The notes under the pieces: generated by a model | Told to the model about the DNA's origin: nothing | Seen by the model: the letters and a program-made list of their open reading frames with translations, nothing else | The model's database searches: none | Shown: positions 32,258-41,026 of the stretch, piece after piece | Position numbering within the stretch: the first letter of the stretch is position 1 | Layout: every line of letters begins with the position of its first letter | Source: CAZCQP01 sp964500895 | Lineage (GTDB): Bacteria > Bacillota > Clostridia > Lachnospirales > JAISER01 | Assembly (NCBI GenBank): GCA_964500895.1 | Contig: CAZCQP010000001.1 | Location: 116,336 to 180,335 of the forward strand | Direction: 5' to 3' | DNA length: 64,000 nucleotides | Program-made: the position numbers and the translations under genes

Positions 32258-32260
32258 AAC

Positions 32261-34516
32261 TTAACCCTCTCTCTTAAAGTCCTCCAGCTTAAATTCCTCT
32301 AAAGGTACCGGGCGTGCATAATAATACCCTTGTACAATGTCACAGCCCAGCTCCCGCAAAAGATCTATATGCTCCTGGGTTTCAACACCTTCAGCCACTG
32401 TATGAATATGCAGCTTCTTGGCCATATCCATTACCCCTGCAATGACAGTTTTAGCCCGCTGGGTGTCACTGGCCGATGTAAAGAACCCCCGGTCCATTTT
32501 AATCACATCTACAGGAATGTTTTTGAGCATTCCCAGAGAAGAATACCCCGTACCAAAATCGTCCATAGACAACGTAAAGCCTGCTTCGTGTAGGTTTTCA
32601 AACACCACAATCATCTGCTGTTCATTATCGAACATGGTGGTTTCCGTCAGCTCAATTTCCAGGCAGTTCCGGGGAACACGGTACAAATCTGCAATGGCAC
32701 AAAGGGTATCCACAAAGTCTGGGTTACCCAGGTGAAGCCTGGAAAAGTTCACGGAAATGGTGATGGGCGTAACCCCTTGGTCCATCCAGTCTTTAATGGC
32801 CTGGCAAGCTTTTGTAAACATATACATGTCTAGCCTGGTAATGAAACCATTTTGCTCAAACAACGGTATAAATTGGCCGGGGTACAAAATATCCAGCCCA
32901 TTGTCTGCACGCCAGCGCACCAAAGCCTCGGCACCAGCCAGTTTTTCCCCTGCCAACCGATACTTGGCTTGCAGGAAAAGCTTAAATTCTTCTTTGCCTA
33001 AGGCATGTTCCATTTTATTTTCAATCTCTTTTTCTTGAATGGCCAACTTCTGCGCATTGCCGTCATAATTCCGCACCCCTGTCACCCCAGGCTCTTGCTT
33101 TGCCAGGCGGTGGGCCAAGTTCACTTTTTCATAGATGGCAGCAATGTCCTTTTCACCAGCTTCAATTAAATACCGGCCAGTAGGAAAGCGGAATTTATAC
33201 TCTGCTTCGTTGTGGTACATGTAGGCAAAGCGTTCTTCAAACCTTACCTTGCGTTGGTCCAGTTCTTCGTAGCTGCCGCATTGCAGAAGTATAATAAATT
33301 CATCTGCGTTTATCCGGCCGTAAGTTTCCACGGCTGGGTCTAGGGATTGCTCAATGGCCTTGGCAATATTCCACAGAATGCTGTTGCCTTCCTCGTAGCC
33401 AAACAGTTCGTTCAGCAATTTAAACCGGTCCACATCAAATTTGACAATGGCGAAAGGCACCTGTGGGTATTTTTCTAACAAAGCAGAAGCGTCCATTTTA
33501 AATTTGGAAAAATTGGGGGCGCCTGTTAAATCGTCCACGTAAGCCATACGCTTTAAGTCTTCAATGAATTTATCCTGCAACGCCTGAATGCCTTTTTGTA
33601 CATTAAAAATGTACACGATAAAAGCAATGGCGCAAATGACAATGATAAAGGCTAAAATGGCTGCTTTTACAGCAATTCTGGCGCTTTGTGCAGCAATAAT
33701 GTCTTCGGGCACCACACAGAAAATATACCAATCATTAATGCCTACAGGGCTATATTGGGCCAGCCGTGTTTTGCCCTCAACCGAATAAATAACCCTGCCG
33801 GATGCTTTGTTTCCCATATTTGTTAAAATATCGTTATAGCTGTAACCGGTGCCAAATTTTGCATCGCCCAGCGTATCAAAGTAGTTATCCGAAGTGGTGA
33901 TGGTATAGGCGTTGGATGTACTGGCTATGATTTCTCCCCCAGGGCCAACCACAAAAACATATCCCTTACCGCTAAAGGAAGACAGAAATAAAGCATTCAG
34001 CTTTTCTGCGCTGTAAGTGCCTAAAAGCACGCCCTCCAGCTTTCTTCCCCTATGAAAAGAGGTGGAACAGGTTATCACCTCGTCCTCCCCCAGTATAGAC
34101 TTCACCGGCCCGGCCAGCACCGTTAGGCCGCTAAGGGAAGATTTGAAAAATGCACGGTCGCCCACATAAAAAGTGCGGCCTTGGGTGGTAATGCCATTGC
34201 CTTGCACGTCAACAATTGCAATGTTGTCAAACTTTGTAGTCGCTGTAACTTCCCGCAGCACATCATAGCGTGTGGCTACTTGCTCAACGTTACCAATGAT
34301 TTGGGAAAAATTTTCAAGGTTAGCCTTTTCCGCACTCATTTCAGAATAAAAGTTGAACCGTTGCTGTTCCATAATTTCTTCCAGGGTCACCCATGTGTTA
34401 TTTGCCAGGTCCTTCTTCAAGGAATGCTGGTAAAGATACAAACCAAAAACAACAACAATGAAAATAACCACAATCACAGCTGTTAGTTGGGCTTTGCTTA
34501 TTTTTCCCACAATCAC
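32261..34516 (-). CDS. Membrane sensor with degenerate GGDEF and intact EAL phosphodiesterase domain
   Basis: 751 residues from GTG 34516, 7 bases after GGAGGT. An N-terminal membrane helix, an extracellular Cache-type sensor (about 40-280) and a second helix (about 285-310) precede a GGDEF-like domain whose signature reads 'RINADEF' instead of GGDEF, so diguanylate cyclase activity is unlikely. The EAL domain keeps 'EALVRW', 'SVNFSR', 'ELTET', 'DDFGTGYSSL', 'KMDRGF' and 'VAEGVET', so it should hydrolyse c-di-GMP. The GGDEF relic may bind GTP and tune activity. The output probably touches motility or pili. Confidence 0.9.
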   Translation of the reverse strand: MIVGKISKAQLTAVIVVIFIVVVFGLYLYQHSLKKDLANNTWVTLEEIMEQQRFNFYSEMSAEKANLENFSQIIGNVEQVATRYDVLREVTATTKFDNIAIVDVQGNGITTQGRTFYVGDRAFFKSSLSGLTVLAGPVKSILGEDEVITCSTSFHRGRKLEGVLLGTYSAEKLNALFLSSFSGKGYVFVVGPGGEIIASTSNAYTITTSDNYFDTLGDAKFGTGYSYNDILTNMGNKASGRVIYSVEGKTRLAQYSPVGINDWYIFCVVPEDIIAAQSARIAVKAAILAFIIVICAIAFIVYIFNVQKGIQALQDKFIEDLKRMAYVDDLTGAPNFSKFKMDASALLEKYPQVPFAIVKFDVDRFKLLNELFGYEEGNSILWNIAKAIEQSLDPAVETYGRINADEFIILLQCGSYEELDQRKVRFEERFAYMYHNEAEYKFRFPTGRYLIEAGEKDIAAIYEKVNLAHRLAKQEPGVTGVRNYDGNAQKLAIQEKEIENKMEHALGKEEFKLFLQAKYRLAGEKLAGAEALVRWRADNGLDILYPGQFIPLFEQNGFITRLDMYMFTKACQAIKDWMDQGVTPITISVNFSRLHLGNPDFVDTLCAIADLYRVPRNCLEIELTETTMFDNEQQMIVVFENLHEAGFTLSMDDFGTGYSSLGMLKNIPVDVIKMDRGFFTSASDTQRAKTVIAGVMDMAKKLHIHTVAEGVETQEHIDLLRELGCDIVQGYYYARPVPLEEFKLEDFKREG

Positions 34517-34715
34517 GCCATACACCTCCACAAGCAAACAAATATGGCCTAAGTCAATGCTTTATTATGAGCATAAATAATAAGGGTTACGCTTTATATA
34601 CATAAAGAAATGATATGTAAAATTTCACATAATCGCTTTATTAGCATAACATAAATTTTTAATGGCTGCAATCTATATTGTTTCCGCACACGCAATTTTA
34701 GCGCAAAAATGCAAT

Positions 34716-34750
34716 TGAACCACCACTGGCTGGAAGCCGGTGGTGGTTCA
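34716..34750 (-). terminator. Probable terminator of the PNP-deaminase operon
   Basis: TGAACCACCAC...GTGGTGGTTCA forms a strong stem, followed in the minus direction by ATTGCATTTTTG, a moderate U-rich stretch. Confidence 0.6.
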
Positions 34751-34774
34751 GTTGCTCGCTACACCAAGATATTT

Positions 34775-36076
34775 TTACTGGGTTAAAATGGCCGCCATGG
34801 CTTTGGCATCTGCCAATACTTTTTCAATATCCAAGCTGTGGTATATTCCATTTTCGTAAAGCACCCGGCCTTGGCACATGGTCATGGCTACGTCCCGGCC
34901 TGTTGCTGCATACACCACCCCGGCTACCGGGTCTGGGCAAGGCACAAGCTGGGGGCTGTGGCCGTTTATAAGCACCATGTCTGCTTCAAAACCTTCTTTA
35001 ATAACACCGCAATTTAAACGCCCTTGAGACTTGGCCCCGTTCACTGTGGCCATTTTCAAAGCTTCTATTGCCGGAAGCACTGTAGGGTCTTTGCAGGCTG
35101 TTTTTTGCAGGGTACAGGCCAGTTTTATCTCTTCAAATAAATCGTGGGTGTTGTTGGAGGCCATCCCGTCTGTGCCCAAGGTGACGTTTACCCCTCTTTG
35201 TAACATAGGCACCACCGGGGCAATGCCGCTGGCCAACTTTAAGTTGGACACAGGGTTGTGGGCGGCCGATACACCCTTTTCCGCTAAAATATCCCAGTCC
35301 TCCGGCTCTGTCCACACACAGTGGGCGGCAGTGGTAGGAACGTCAAACACCCCTTGAGATGCCAGCATTTGGGCGGGGGTTTTGCCGTACCTTTCCTTGC
35401 ACTGGTCGTGCTCAAATTTGGTTTCGGACACATGCACGTGCATGTGAAGCCCGTTTTCCTTGGCAAACTCCGCCACTTGCCGCCATGCCCCCTCAAAGGA
35501 GGTGTATTCCCCATGAATGGCAGCATCTCCTTTAATGCGACCATCGCTGGAAGCCCCATGGTTTTTAATCACTTCCATGGTTTCAAAATAACAGTTGTCT
35601 TTTAAGTAGCTGTAGCCTTCCTTGTCCTGGGTGACAATGCCGTTGGAAAGACACGCCTTCATACCGGTTTGGGCTGCCACATCAGCGATGGCGTCAATTT
35701 TAAAGTACATATCCGTAAAGGCCACCGTGCCGGAAGCCATCATTTCCGCCACAGCCAACAGTGCGCCGGTGGTAATCATGTCTCTGGTGAGCTTTTGCTC
35801 TGCGGGCAACACATGCTCAAATAGCCACTCCTGTAAAGCCATATCGTTGGCAAAACCTCTTAGCAACGTCATGGGGCCGTGGGTGTGGCAGTTGTATAAA
35901 CCGGGGATAAGCATTTTATCTGTGCCGTCAATCACCCGTTTGGCATCCAGTTGAGGGGTATATGGGCCAACATAAGTGATGTGCTTCCCGGTAACCCCTA
36001 CGCACAAGTTTTTTTCCCATACGGGGCGGGTTTCATCCATGGTGATGACGGTGATGTTCTTAAATAAAATATCCAT
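34775..36076 (-). CDS. mtaD: Amidohydrolase, 5-methylthioadenosine/S-adenosylhomocysteine deaminase type
   Basis: 433 residues. The metal-dependent hydrolase motifs are present: 'YNCHTHGPMTLLRG' (about residue 62), His in 'MHVHVSETKFE', His in 'AAHCVW' and Asp in 'TLGTDGMASNN'. In the MtaD/SsnA group this converts MTA to methylthioinosine and SAH to inosylhomocysteine, relieving product inhibition of methyltransferases. It lies 10 bases after the purine nucleoside phosphorylase gene, so the two should be coupled: deamination then phosphorolysis. Guanine or other purine substrates cannot be excluded. Confidence 0.85.
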   Translation of the reverse strand: MDILFKNITVITMDETRPVWEKNLCVGVTGKHITYVGPYTPQLDAKRVIDGTDKMLIPGLYNCHTHGPMTLLRGFANDMALQEWLFEHVLPAEQKLTRDMITTGALLAVAEMMASGTVAFTDMYFKIDAIADVAAQTGMKACLSNGIVTQDKEGYSYLKDNCYFETMEVIKNHGASSDGRIKGDAAIHGEYTSFEGAWRQVAEFAKENGLHMHVHVSETKFEHDQCKERYGKTPAQMLASQGVFDVPTTAAHCVWTEPEDWDILAEKGVSAAHNPVSNLKLASGIAPVVPMLQRGVNVTLGTDGMASNNTHDLFEEIKLACTLQKTACKDPTVLPAIEALKMATVNGAKSQGRLNCGVIKEGFEADMVLINGHSPQLVPCPDPVAGVVYAATGRDVAMTMCQGRVLYENGIYHSLDIEKVLADAKAMAAILTQ

Positions 36077-36086
36077 TGTATGCTCC

Positions 36087-36911
36087 TTACTGCATTTCTG
36101 CTAAAAAGTCTAAAATAAGCTTGGAGAAATAACCGGCGGCTTTGGCCGCTTCCCGCAGCACTTCTTCCTCTGTTAACGGCTGGTCTAAAACCCCTGCCGC
36201 CATGTTGGTGACCAGAGATATGCCCAAAATCTCCATGCCGCAATGTCTGGCGGTTAAGCATTCTGGCACGGTGGACATGCCCACCATGTCGCCACCCATC
36301 ATGCGAATGGCCTTAATTTCCGCCGGGGTTTCGTATTGTGGTCCGGTGGTGTAGAAGTACACCCCTTCTTTTAAGTCCAGCCCTTGTTTTTTGCCCATGG
36401 CTTTGGCCAGTGTACGGAAATCTTTGCTGAAGGTAAAAGTCATGTCGTTGAACCGGGGGCCAAATTCCGGCAAGTTTGGCCCTAAAAGAGGGTTGGGGTA
36501 TGCAAATTTAATCACATCGTGAATGAGCACCAGTTCCCCAACGGAAAATGCTGTATTCACCCCGCCACAAGCGTTGGTTACAATCATAGAGGTTGCGCCA
36601 AGCAGTTTGGCCACCCGTACCGGATACGCCACTTCCTCTGCCGAATACCCTTCGTATGTGTGCAGGCGGCCCTGCATCACCATCACGTTTTTCCCAGACA
36701 GTGTGCCGAAAACAAACCGCCCGGCATGGCCGGGAGCTGTGGAGGTTCTAAAGTGGGGAATGTCACCGTAAGGAATAAACGTGGGGTTTTCCACTTGATC
36801 CCCTAAAAAACCAAGGCCAGAGCCTAAAATCATTAAAGTTTGGGGTACAAAGCCATTCAGCTTCCCTTTTATAAACTGTGCGCTTTCTTCGTAATGATGC
36901 AAGGTAAACAT
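36087..36911 (-). CDS. Purine nucleoside phosphorylase
   Basis: 274 residues of the trimeric PNP/MTAP family: 'MILGSGLGFLGDQV' with the phosphate-binding Gly-Ser, 'YGDIPHFRTSTAPGHAG', 'QGRLHTYEGYSAEE', 'VTNACGGVN' and 'GMSTVPECLTARHCGMEI'. It cleaves purine nucleosides to base and ribose 1-phosphate. AAAGGAG precedes the ATG. Pairing with an MTA/SAH-type deaminase suggests salvage of methylation by-products, which fits the methyltransferase gene transcribed divergently. Confidence 0.92.
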   Translation of the reverse strand: MFTLHHYEESAQFIKGKLNGFVPQTLMILGSGLGFLGDQVENPTFIPYGDIPHFRTSTAPGHAGRFVFGTLSGKNVMVMQGRLHTYEGYSAEEVAYPVRVAKLLGATSMIVTNACGGVNTAFSVGELVLIHDVIKFAYPNPLLGPNLPEFGPRFNDMTFTFSKDFRTLAKAMGKKQGLDLKEGVYFYTTGPQYETPAEIKAIRMMGGDMVGMSTVPECLTARHCGMEILGISLVTNMAAGVLDQPLTEEEVLREAAKAAGYFSKLILDFLAEMQ

Positions 36912-36968
36912 AACAACACTCCTTTTTGGGTTTCTTCTTGCGTACTATGATACAATATGGCTGGGTCA

Positions 36969-36997
36969 TTGACAAGCCAATGAATAAAATATATAAT
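36969..36997 (+). promoter_or_regulatory. Consensus sigma-A promoter of mttB
   Basis: TTGACA (36969-36974), a 17-base spacer and TATAAT (36992-36997), with the coding start 64 bases downstream after AAGGAGAGGG. It is among the best matches to consensus in the window. Confidence 0.85.
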
Positions 36998-37060
36998 TGT
37001 TTTAGCCATAAATTGATTACCTAATGGTATATTGTAGAATATTGTGAAGGAGAGGGTAAG

Positions 37061-38557
37061 ATGAGCAGAAGATCAGTACGGGCTTCGGGCAGTTCTTATG
37101 ACGGCTTCGGGCTGAATGTTTTTTCAACCGATTCCATGGACTATATCCATGACGCTACACTGGAAGTTTTGTGGCAAGAAGGCATCTCCACAGAATGCCA
37201 GCTGGCTAAAGAAATTTACGCCGCCGGTGGTTGCCGGGTAGACGATAAGAAAAATCGGGTTTATATCCCCCCTCGGGTGGTGGAGGAAGCCATTGATTCC
37301 ACCCCATCCACTGTGCTTTTAGCAGCCAGAGATCCCCAACACGACATCATTATGGAAGGCACCCGGGTGAACTTTTGCAACTTTAGCAAAGGTGTAAACG
37401 TGGTGGACTTAGACACCGGCGAATTTAGGCTTTCCGTGCTGGAAGACCAAGTGCGCATTGCCAAACTGGTGGATTACTTAGAACAATACGACTTATGCGA
37501 CGTGGGTGTGGAAGCGCGGGATGTGCCGGACGTGATTGCCAACCTGGCCAGCTACGAAGCCATGGTGAACAACACCACCAAGCACAGCACCCAATCCGCC
37601 CACAGCAAAGCAGAAGCTGAAACATTTATAAAAATGGCGCTGGCTGTTGCCGGAAGCCAAGAAGAGCTGGAAAGACGGCCCATCACCTCTACAGTGGTAT
37701 GCCCCACCAGCCCATTAACCATCTCCCCAGAAACCACAGAACCTATCATTGTGTATGCCCAGCATAAAGTGCCCTGCACCGTGCTGTCTATGGCTATGGC
37801 TGGGGGCACAGCGCCCATCACCTTGGCAGGCACCATGGTCACCCACAACGCCGAAGTGCTTTCCGGCATTGTTTTAGGCCAGCTGACCAACAAAGGTACC
37901 CCCAACATGTACGGCTCCTCCACCACCATTATGGACTTGCGGAATGCTTCTGCCACCGTGGGCTGCCCAGAACTGGGCATGTTAAGCGCCGCCGTGTGCA
38001 AGATGGCTCAATATTACCGCATTCCCAGCTACGTTGCCGGTGGCTAGACAGACAGCAAAATTGGCGACGAGCAGGCAGGCCACGAAAAAACCATGTCTAT
38101 GATGCTTTCAGCGTTGGCAGGTGCCAACATGATTTACGGGCTTGGTATGGTGGATTTAGGCATGACCATGGATTTTGCTCAGCTGGTTGTGGACAATGAG
38201 ATAGCAAAAATGGTGCGCCGGGTGCTTTGCGGCATTCCTGTGTGTGACGAAACCATGGCTACGGATTTAATCCGTTCGGTAGGTGCCGGCGGACATTTCC
38301 TGATGGAAGACCACACCGTGAAATACATGCGCACCCTACAATCCTCCACCACCCTCTTCGACCGCCAGCCCTACAGCGATTGGTGCGCCAGAGGCAAAAA
38401 AGACCTGGCTACCCGGGCGCTGGAGGAAACCAAGCGCATTTTACATACCCACAAGCCCCAGCCGTTGGATAAAGACATTGCCCACAAACTGCGCCAGATT
38501 ATTCTGGAAACAGCAGAGGCAAACGGGGTAAAGGCAGACATGCTGCCTGCGCTGTAA
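37061..38557 (+). CDS. mttB: Trimethylamine methyltransferase-type protein (MttB family) with in-frame UAG, probably pyrrolysine
   Basis: The frame from ATG 37061 meets TAG at 38045-38047 (codon 329) and continues open to TAA at 38555-38557, giving 498 residues, the normal MttB length. The residues around the TAG ('YVAGG', then 'TDSKIGDEQAGHE') match the MttB active-site barrel, where archaeal MttB has pyrrolysine (near residue 334). The downstream part has no ribosome site or promoter and starts mid-domain, so it is not a separate gene. The product transfers a methyl group from a methylamine to a corrinoid protein. No corrinoid (MttC) or pyl genes are in the window. Non-pyrrolysine relatives (MtgB and others) exist, but they lack this TAG. 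A nonsense mutation is the less likely alternative. Confidence 0.92.
38045..38047 (+). other. In-frame amber codon, predicted pyrrolysine (residue 329)
   Basis: A single TAG inside an otherwise continuous MttB-family frame, at the position used for pyrrolysine in trimethylamine methyltransferases and followed directly by the conserved 'TDSK'. Confidence 0.88.
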
Positions 38558-38567
38558 AATCAAATGT

Positions 38568-38609
38568 AAAAACCAGCAGAAGAACGAGGTGTTCCGCTGC
38601 TGGTTTTTT
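38568..38609. terminator. Bidirectional terminator between mttB and the UroD-type gene
   Basis: AAAAACCAGCA...TGCTGGTTTTTT with an inner GAAC/GTTC pairing, and T-runs on both strands between convergent genes. Confidence 0.88.
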
Positions 38610-38625
38610 ATATTGGCTGTATTGT

Positions 38626-39687
38626 TTAGGATTGTTGAGGCACAGCTTGCTTGCCCGCTTCAAACAAAGCTAAAATGTTCTCTAATGGTGTATCCGCTTG
38701 AATGTAGTGGGCAGAAGTTAAAATGTAGCCCCCGTCTTTGGCCAAAATATCCACGGCATTAAATACCGCCTGCCGCACTTCTTCCGGGGTGCCGCTGGGC
38801 AATGTTTGCTGAATGCAAATGCCCCCATGGAAGCATACACGCTGGCCGAATTTTTCTTTAATCACCTTAAAGTCCATATCTTTGGCCAAGGGTTGCAGCG
38901 GGTTCAGCACGTCAATGGGCAGGTCAATCAACTTGTCAATCACTGGGAACACAGCGCCGCAAGAATGGTACATCACCTTTTTGCCGAAAGACTTAATTAC
39001 CTTGTTCAGCCTACGGTGATAAGGGAAAATAAATTCCTCCATCATCCCTGGGGACATGAGCAGTGCATTTTGGGCGGCAATATCGTCATAGGTGTACACC
39101 ATGTCAATTTTATCCCCGGCGCAAGTCAAGGCCTTTTCCACAAACTCACAGTAGAATGTACAAATTTTGTTCATTAAAGCGTGAACAATTTCTGGCTCAT
39201 CGGCCAAGTCCATAAAAAACTGTTCATAACCCCGCAACGCCCAGGCCAGCTCGAACAAGCCACCGGTTTGAATTTTAATGTAGTGTGTTTCGTGGCGGTT
39301 GCCAATTTGTTCAGACAAACCTTCCATATTCCACCAAGATACTTGCGCAAACGGAAAATCCTCAACTTCTTGCGGTGTTTCCAGCTTGCCCATGGGGGCA
39401 GAAGCATATTCTTGATAGGTACTAAATTCATTTTTCACGTTGCGGCGGTGGGTACCCATAGGCTCCATAAAAGAACCGTCCTCAAAGGTGGGCATTTCAG
39501 GCCCAATATATTCCGGCCATACCATGTGAATATCCACACCCAATTGTTCCAAAACTTCTTCTTCCTTGGTGGTGCCGAAGTGTTTGTATAATTTTTCCCA
39601 CACTTCTGGAACCGCCCAAAAATCCATGGGCACACGGTCTGTCACTTGATGGGACAAAGCCGCCAAAACACGCTCTCTATGTGTCAT
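38626..39687 (-). CDS. UroD-family methyltransferase (MtaA/MtbA-like)
   Basis: 353 residues from ATG 39687, 9 bases after AAAGGA. The family N-terminus 'MTHRERVLAALSH' and C-terminus 'GGYILTSAHYIQADTPLENI' are clear. The zinc/thiol-activation motif His241-Ser-Cys243 is in 'VMYHSCGAV'. MtaA/MtbA-type enzymes move methyl groups between corrinoid proteins and coenzyme M or, in bacteria, other acceptors such as tetrahydrofolate. It lies convergently next to mttB, suggesting a role in the same methyl-transfer chain (inference). True uroporphyrinogen decarboxylase is unlikely given the HxC motif and context. Confidence 0.85.
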   Translation of the reverse strand: MTHRERVLAALSHQVTDRVPMDFWAVPEVWEKLYKHFGTTKEEEVLEQLGVDIHMVWPEYIGPEMPTFEDGSFMEPMGTHRRNVKNEFSTYQEYASAPMGKLETPQEVEDFPFAQVSWWNMEGLSEQIGNRHETHYIKIQTGGLFELAWALRGYEQFFMDLADEPEIVHALMNKICTFYCEFVEKALTCAGDKIDMVYTYDDIAAQNALLMSPGMMEEFIFPYHRRLNKVIKSFGKKVMYHSCGAVFPVIDKLIDLPIDVLNPLQPLAKDMDFKVIKEKFGQRVCFHGGICIQQTLPSGTPEEVRQAVFNAVDILAKDGGYILTSAHYIQADTPLENILALFEAGKQAVPQQS

Positions 39688-39717
39688 TACAAGCATCCTT
39701 TCATTACAATCTTTGTT

Positions 39718-40170
39718 TTATGCGTTGCTTTCTTCATCCTCCAGCACAACGGTAAATGGGCCGTCGTTCACCAGGCTTACCTGCATGTCCGCCCCAAAGC
39801 TACCACAAGCCATGTGGGGAAATCGTTCCTTGCACAACGCCACAAAAGCGTCGTACAAAGCTTCTGCCAATGCAGGGGGGCCGGCATTCACAAAGCTGGG
39901 GCGGTTGCCCTTTCTGCAATCGGCGTATAGGGTAAACTGGGAAATGACTAAAATTTCACCGCCAACATCCTGGGCAGATAAATTGGTCTTGCCGTTTTCA
40001 TCTTCAAATATACGCAGCCGGGCCACTTTATCCACCAGCTTGTCCACCTGTTTTTGGGTGTCTGTGGCAGACACCCCCAAAAGCGCCACGTAACCTTTGC
40101 CAATTTGCCCTAAAAGCTTACCTTCAGACGTGACGGACGCTTCACTTACCCGCTGTAAAACCAGTTTCAT
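39718..40170 (-). CDS. dtd: D-aminoacyl-tRNA deacylase
   Basis: 150 residues, the usual DTD length. Signature motifs 'SQFTLYADCRKGNRPSF' and 'NDGPFTVVLED' near the ends form the active site. It removes D-amino acids wrongly attached to tRNA. It stands downstream of the superoxide dismutase gene and upstream of the UroD-type gene on the same strand. No operon partner is implied. Confidence 0.95.
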   Translation of the reverse strand: MKLVLQRVSEASVTSEGKLLGQIGKGYVALLGVSATDTQKQVDKLVDKVARLRIFEDENGKTNLSAQDVGGEILVISQFTLYADCRKGNRPSFVNAGPPALAEALYDAFVALCKERFPHMACGSFGADMQVSLVNDGPFTVVLEDEESNA

Positions 40171-40276
40171 GCAAACACCTCATGATAACGCAAACACCGG
40201 TTCAATCGGCGTTCACTAGGATTTACAGCAATTATACCCCTAAACTTAAATAAAATCAAATTTTTTGTGGTAACGG

Positions 40277-40867
40277 CTATTCCCGTATGTTCAGCTTTTG
40301 CACCCGTTTTCCCACTGTTTCCCAGCTAATGCCAGCCATAAATTTTTTAATATAGGCATCTTTGTCTGTGGCATAGTCTAAAAAGTAGGCGTGCTCATAC
40401 ATATCCAAAACAATAAGCGGGTAAGCTAAACACACCACACCGTCGTCATGGCTGTCCTGTAACAAATTTCGGAATGAATTGGTGCGCTGTTCATAAGCGA
40501 AAACACACCAGCCCCGGGCAGACTTGGCACAGTTTGTAAAATCGTCCTGCCATTTGTCGAAACTTCCGAAAGCGGCTTTAATGATGTGCATGGTGGCTTC
40601 ATCGGGTGATGTGGCTTGATTGGTCATATTTTGAAAGTAGGCTTCGTGGAGCATCACCCCGTCTAGGGCATAGGTCTCACCTTTTTTAAGCCCTCTGTAC
40701 AGGCTGTAGGTGGCATTCGCCGCAATGGGTGGCGTTAAGGCTTGCAGCTTATCTGTGATTTCATTCACCTTATCTACATAGCCTCTGTAAAGCTTGATGT
40801 GGGCATCATACTGCTTTTGGGAAACAACATTGGTCTGATACGGATACGTATTGGCGGTTATCATCAT
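40277..40867 (-). CDS. Iron/manganese superoxide dismutase, divergent
   Basis: 196 residues from ATG 40867 (GGAGGGG upstream). The SOD fold is seen with candidate metal ligands His in 'YDAHIKLYRGYV', His in 'MLHEAYFQNM', and Asp and His in 'VLDMYEHAYFLDYA'. The otherwise conserved Trp of D-x-W-E-H is Met here, and the first ligand segment is shorter than in E. coli SodB, so metal preference is uncertain. It detoxifies superoxide, which is useful in an anaerobe. It is divergent from fliD. Confidence 0.85.
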   Translation of the reverse strand: MMITANTYPYQTNVVSQKQYDAHIKLYRGYVDKVNEITDKLQALTPPIAANATYSLYRGLKKGETYALDGVMLHEAYFQNMTNQATSPDEATMHIIKAAFGSFDKWQDDFTNCAKSARGWCVFAYEQRTNSFRNLLQDSHDDGVVCLAYPLIVLDMYEHAYFLDYATDKDAYIKKFMAGISWETVGKRVQKLNIRE

Positions 40868-40947
40868 ATACCCCTCCAAAAGATGGTTATATGCTATCAT
40901 ATTGTAACAACCGCCAAAGGTGAACCCCTTAAAGTTTTAATTTCAAC

Positions 40948-40975
40948 TAATGTTTGAACGCTTCCTGGCCGATAA
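40948..40975 (+). promoter_or_regulatory. Sigma-28 (SigD/FliA)-type flagellar promoter
   Basis: TAAT (40948-40951), a 16-base spacer and GCCGATAA (40968-40975), close to the sigma-D consensus TAAA-N15-GCCGATAT. It lies 51 bases before fliD and marks the fliD operon as late flagellar genes. Confidence 0.85.
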
Positions 40976-41026
40976 TTTACATGAAGAAGTTTGTGTCCTT
41001 TCACCATGTTTTAAGGGGGCTATATT

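Noticed and set aside
37061..38557. mttB considered as a pseudogene or two separate genes split by a stop
   Set aside because: A single TAG at the exact pyrrolysine site, no other damage, no start signals after it, and a full family-length frame argue against decay.
38626..39687. Heme-pathway uroporphyrinogen decarboxylase
   Set aside because: The HxC motif and methyltransferase neighbourhood fit MtaA/MtbA-type enzymes, and no other heme genes are present.
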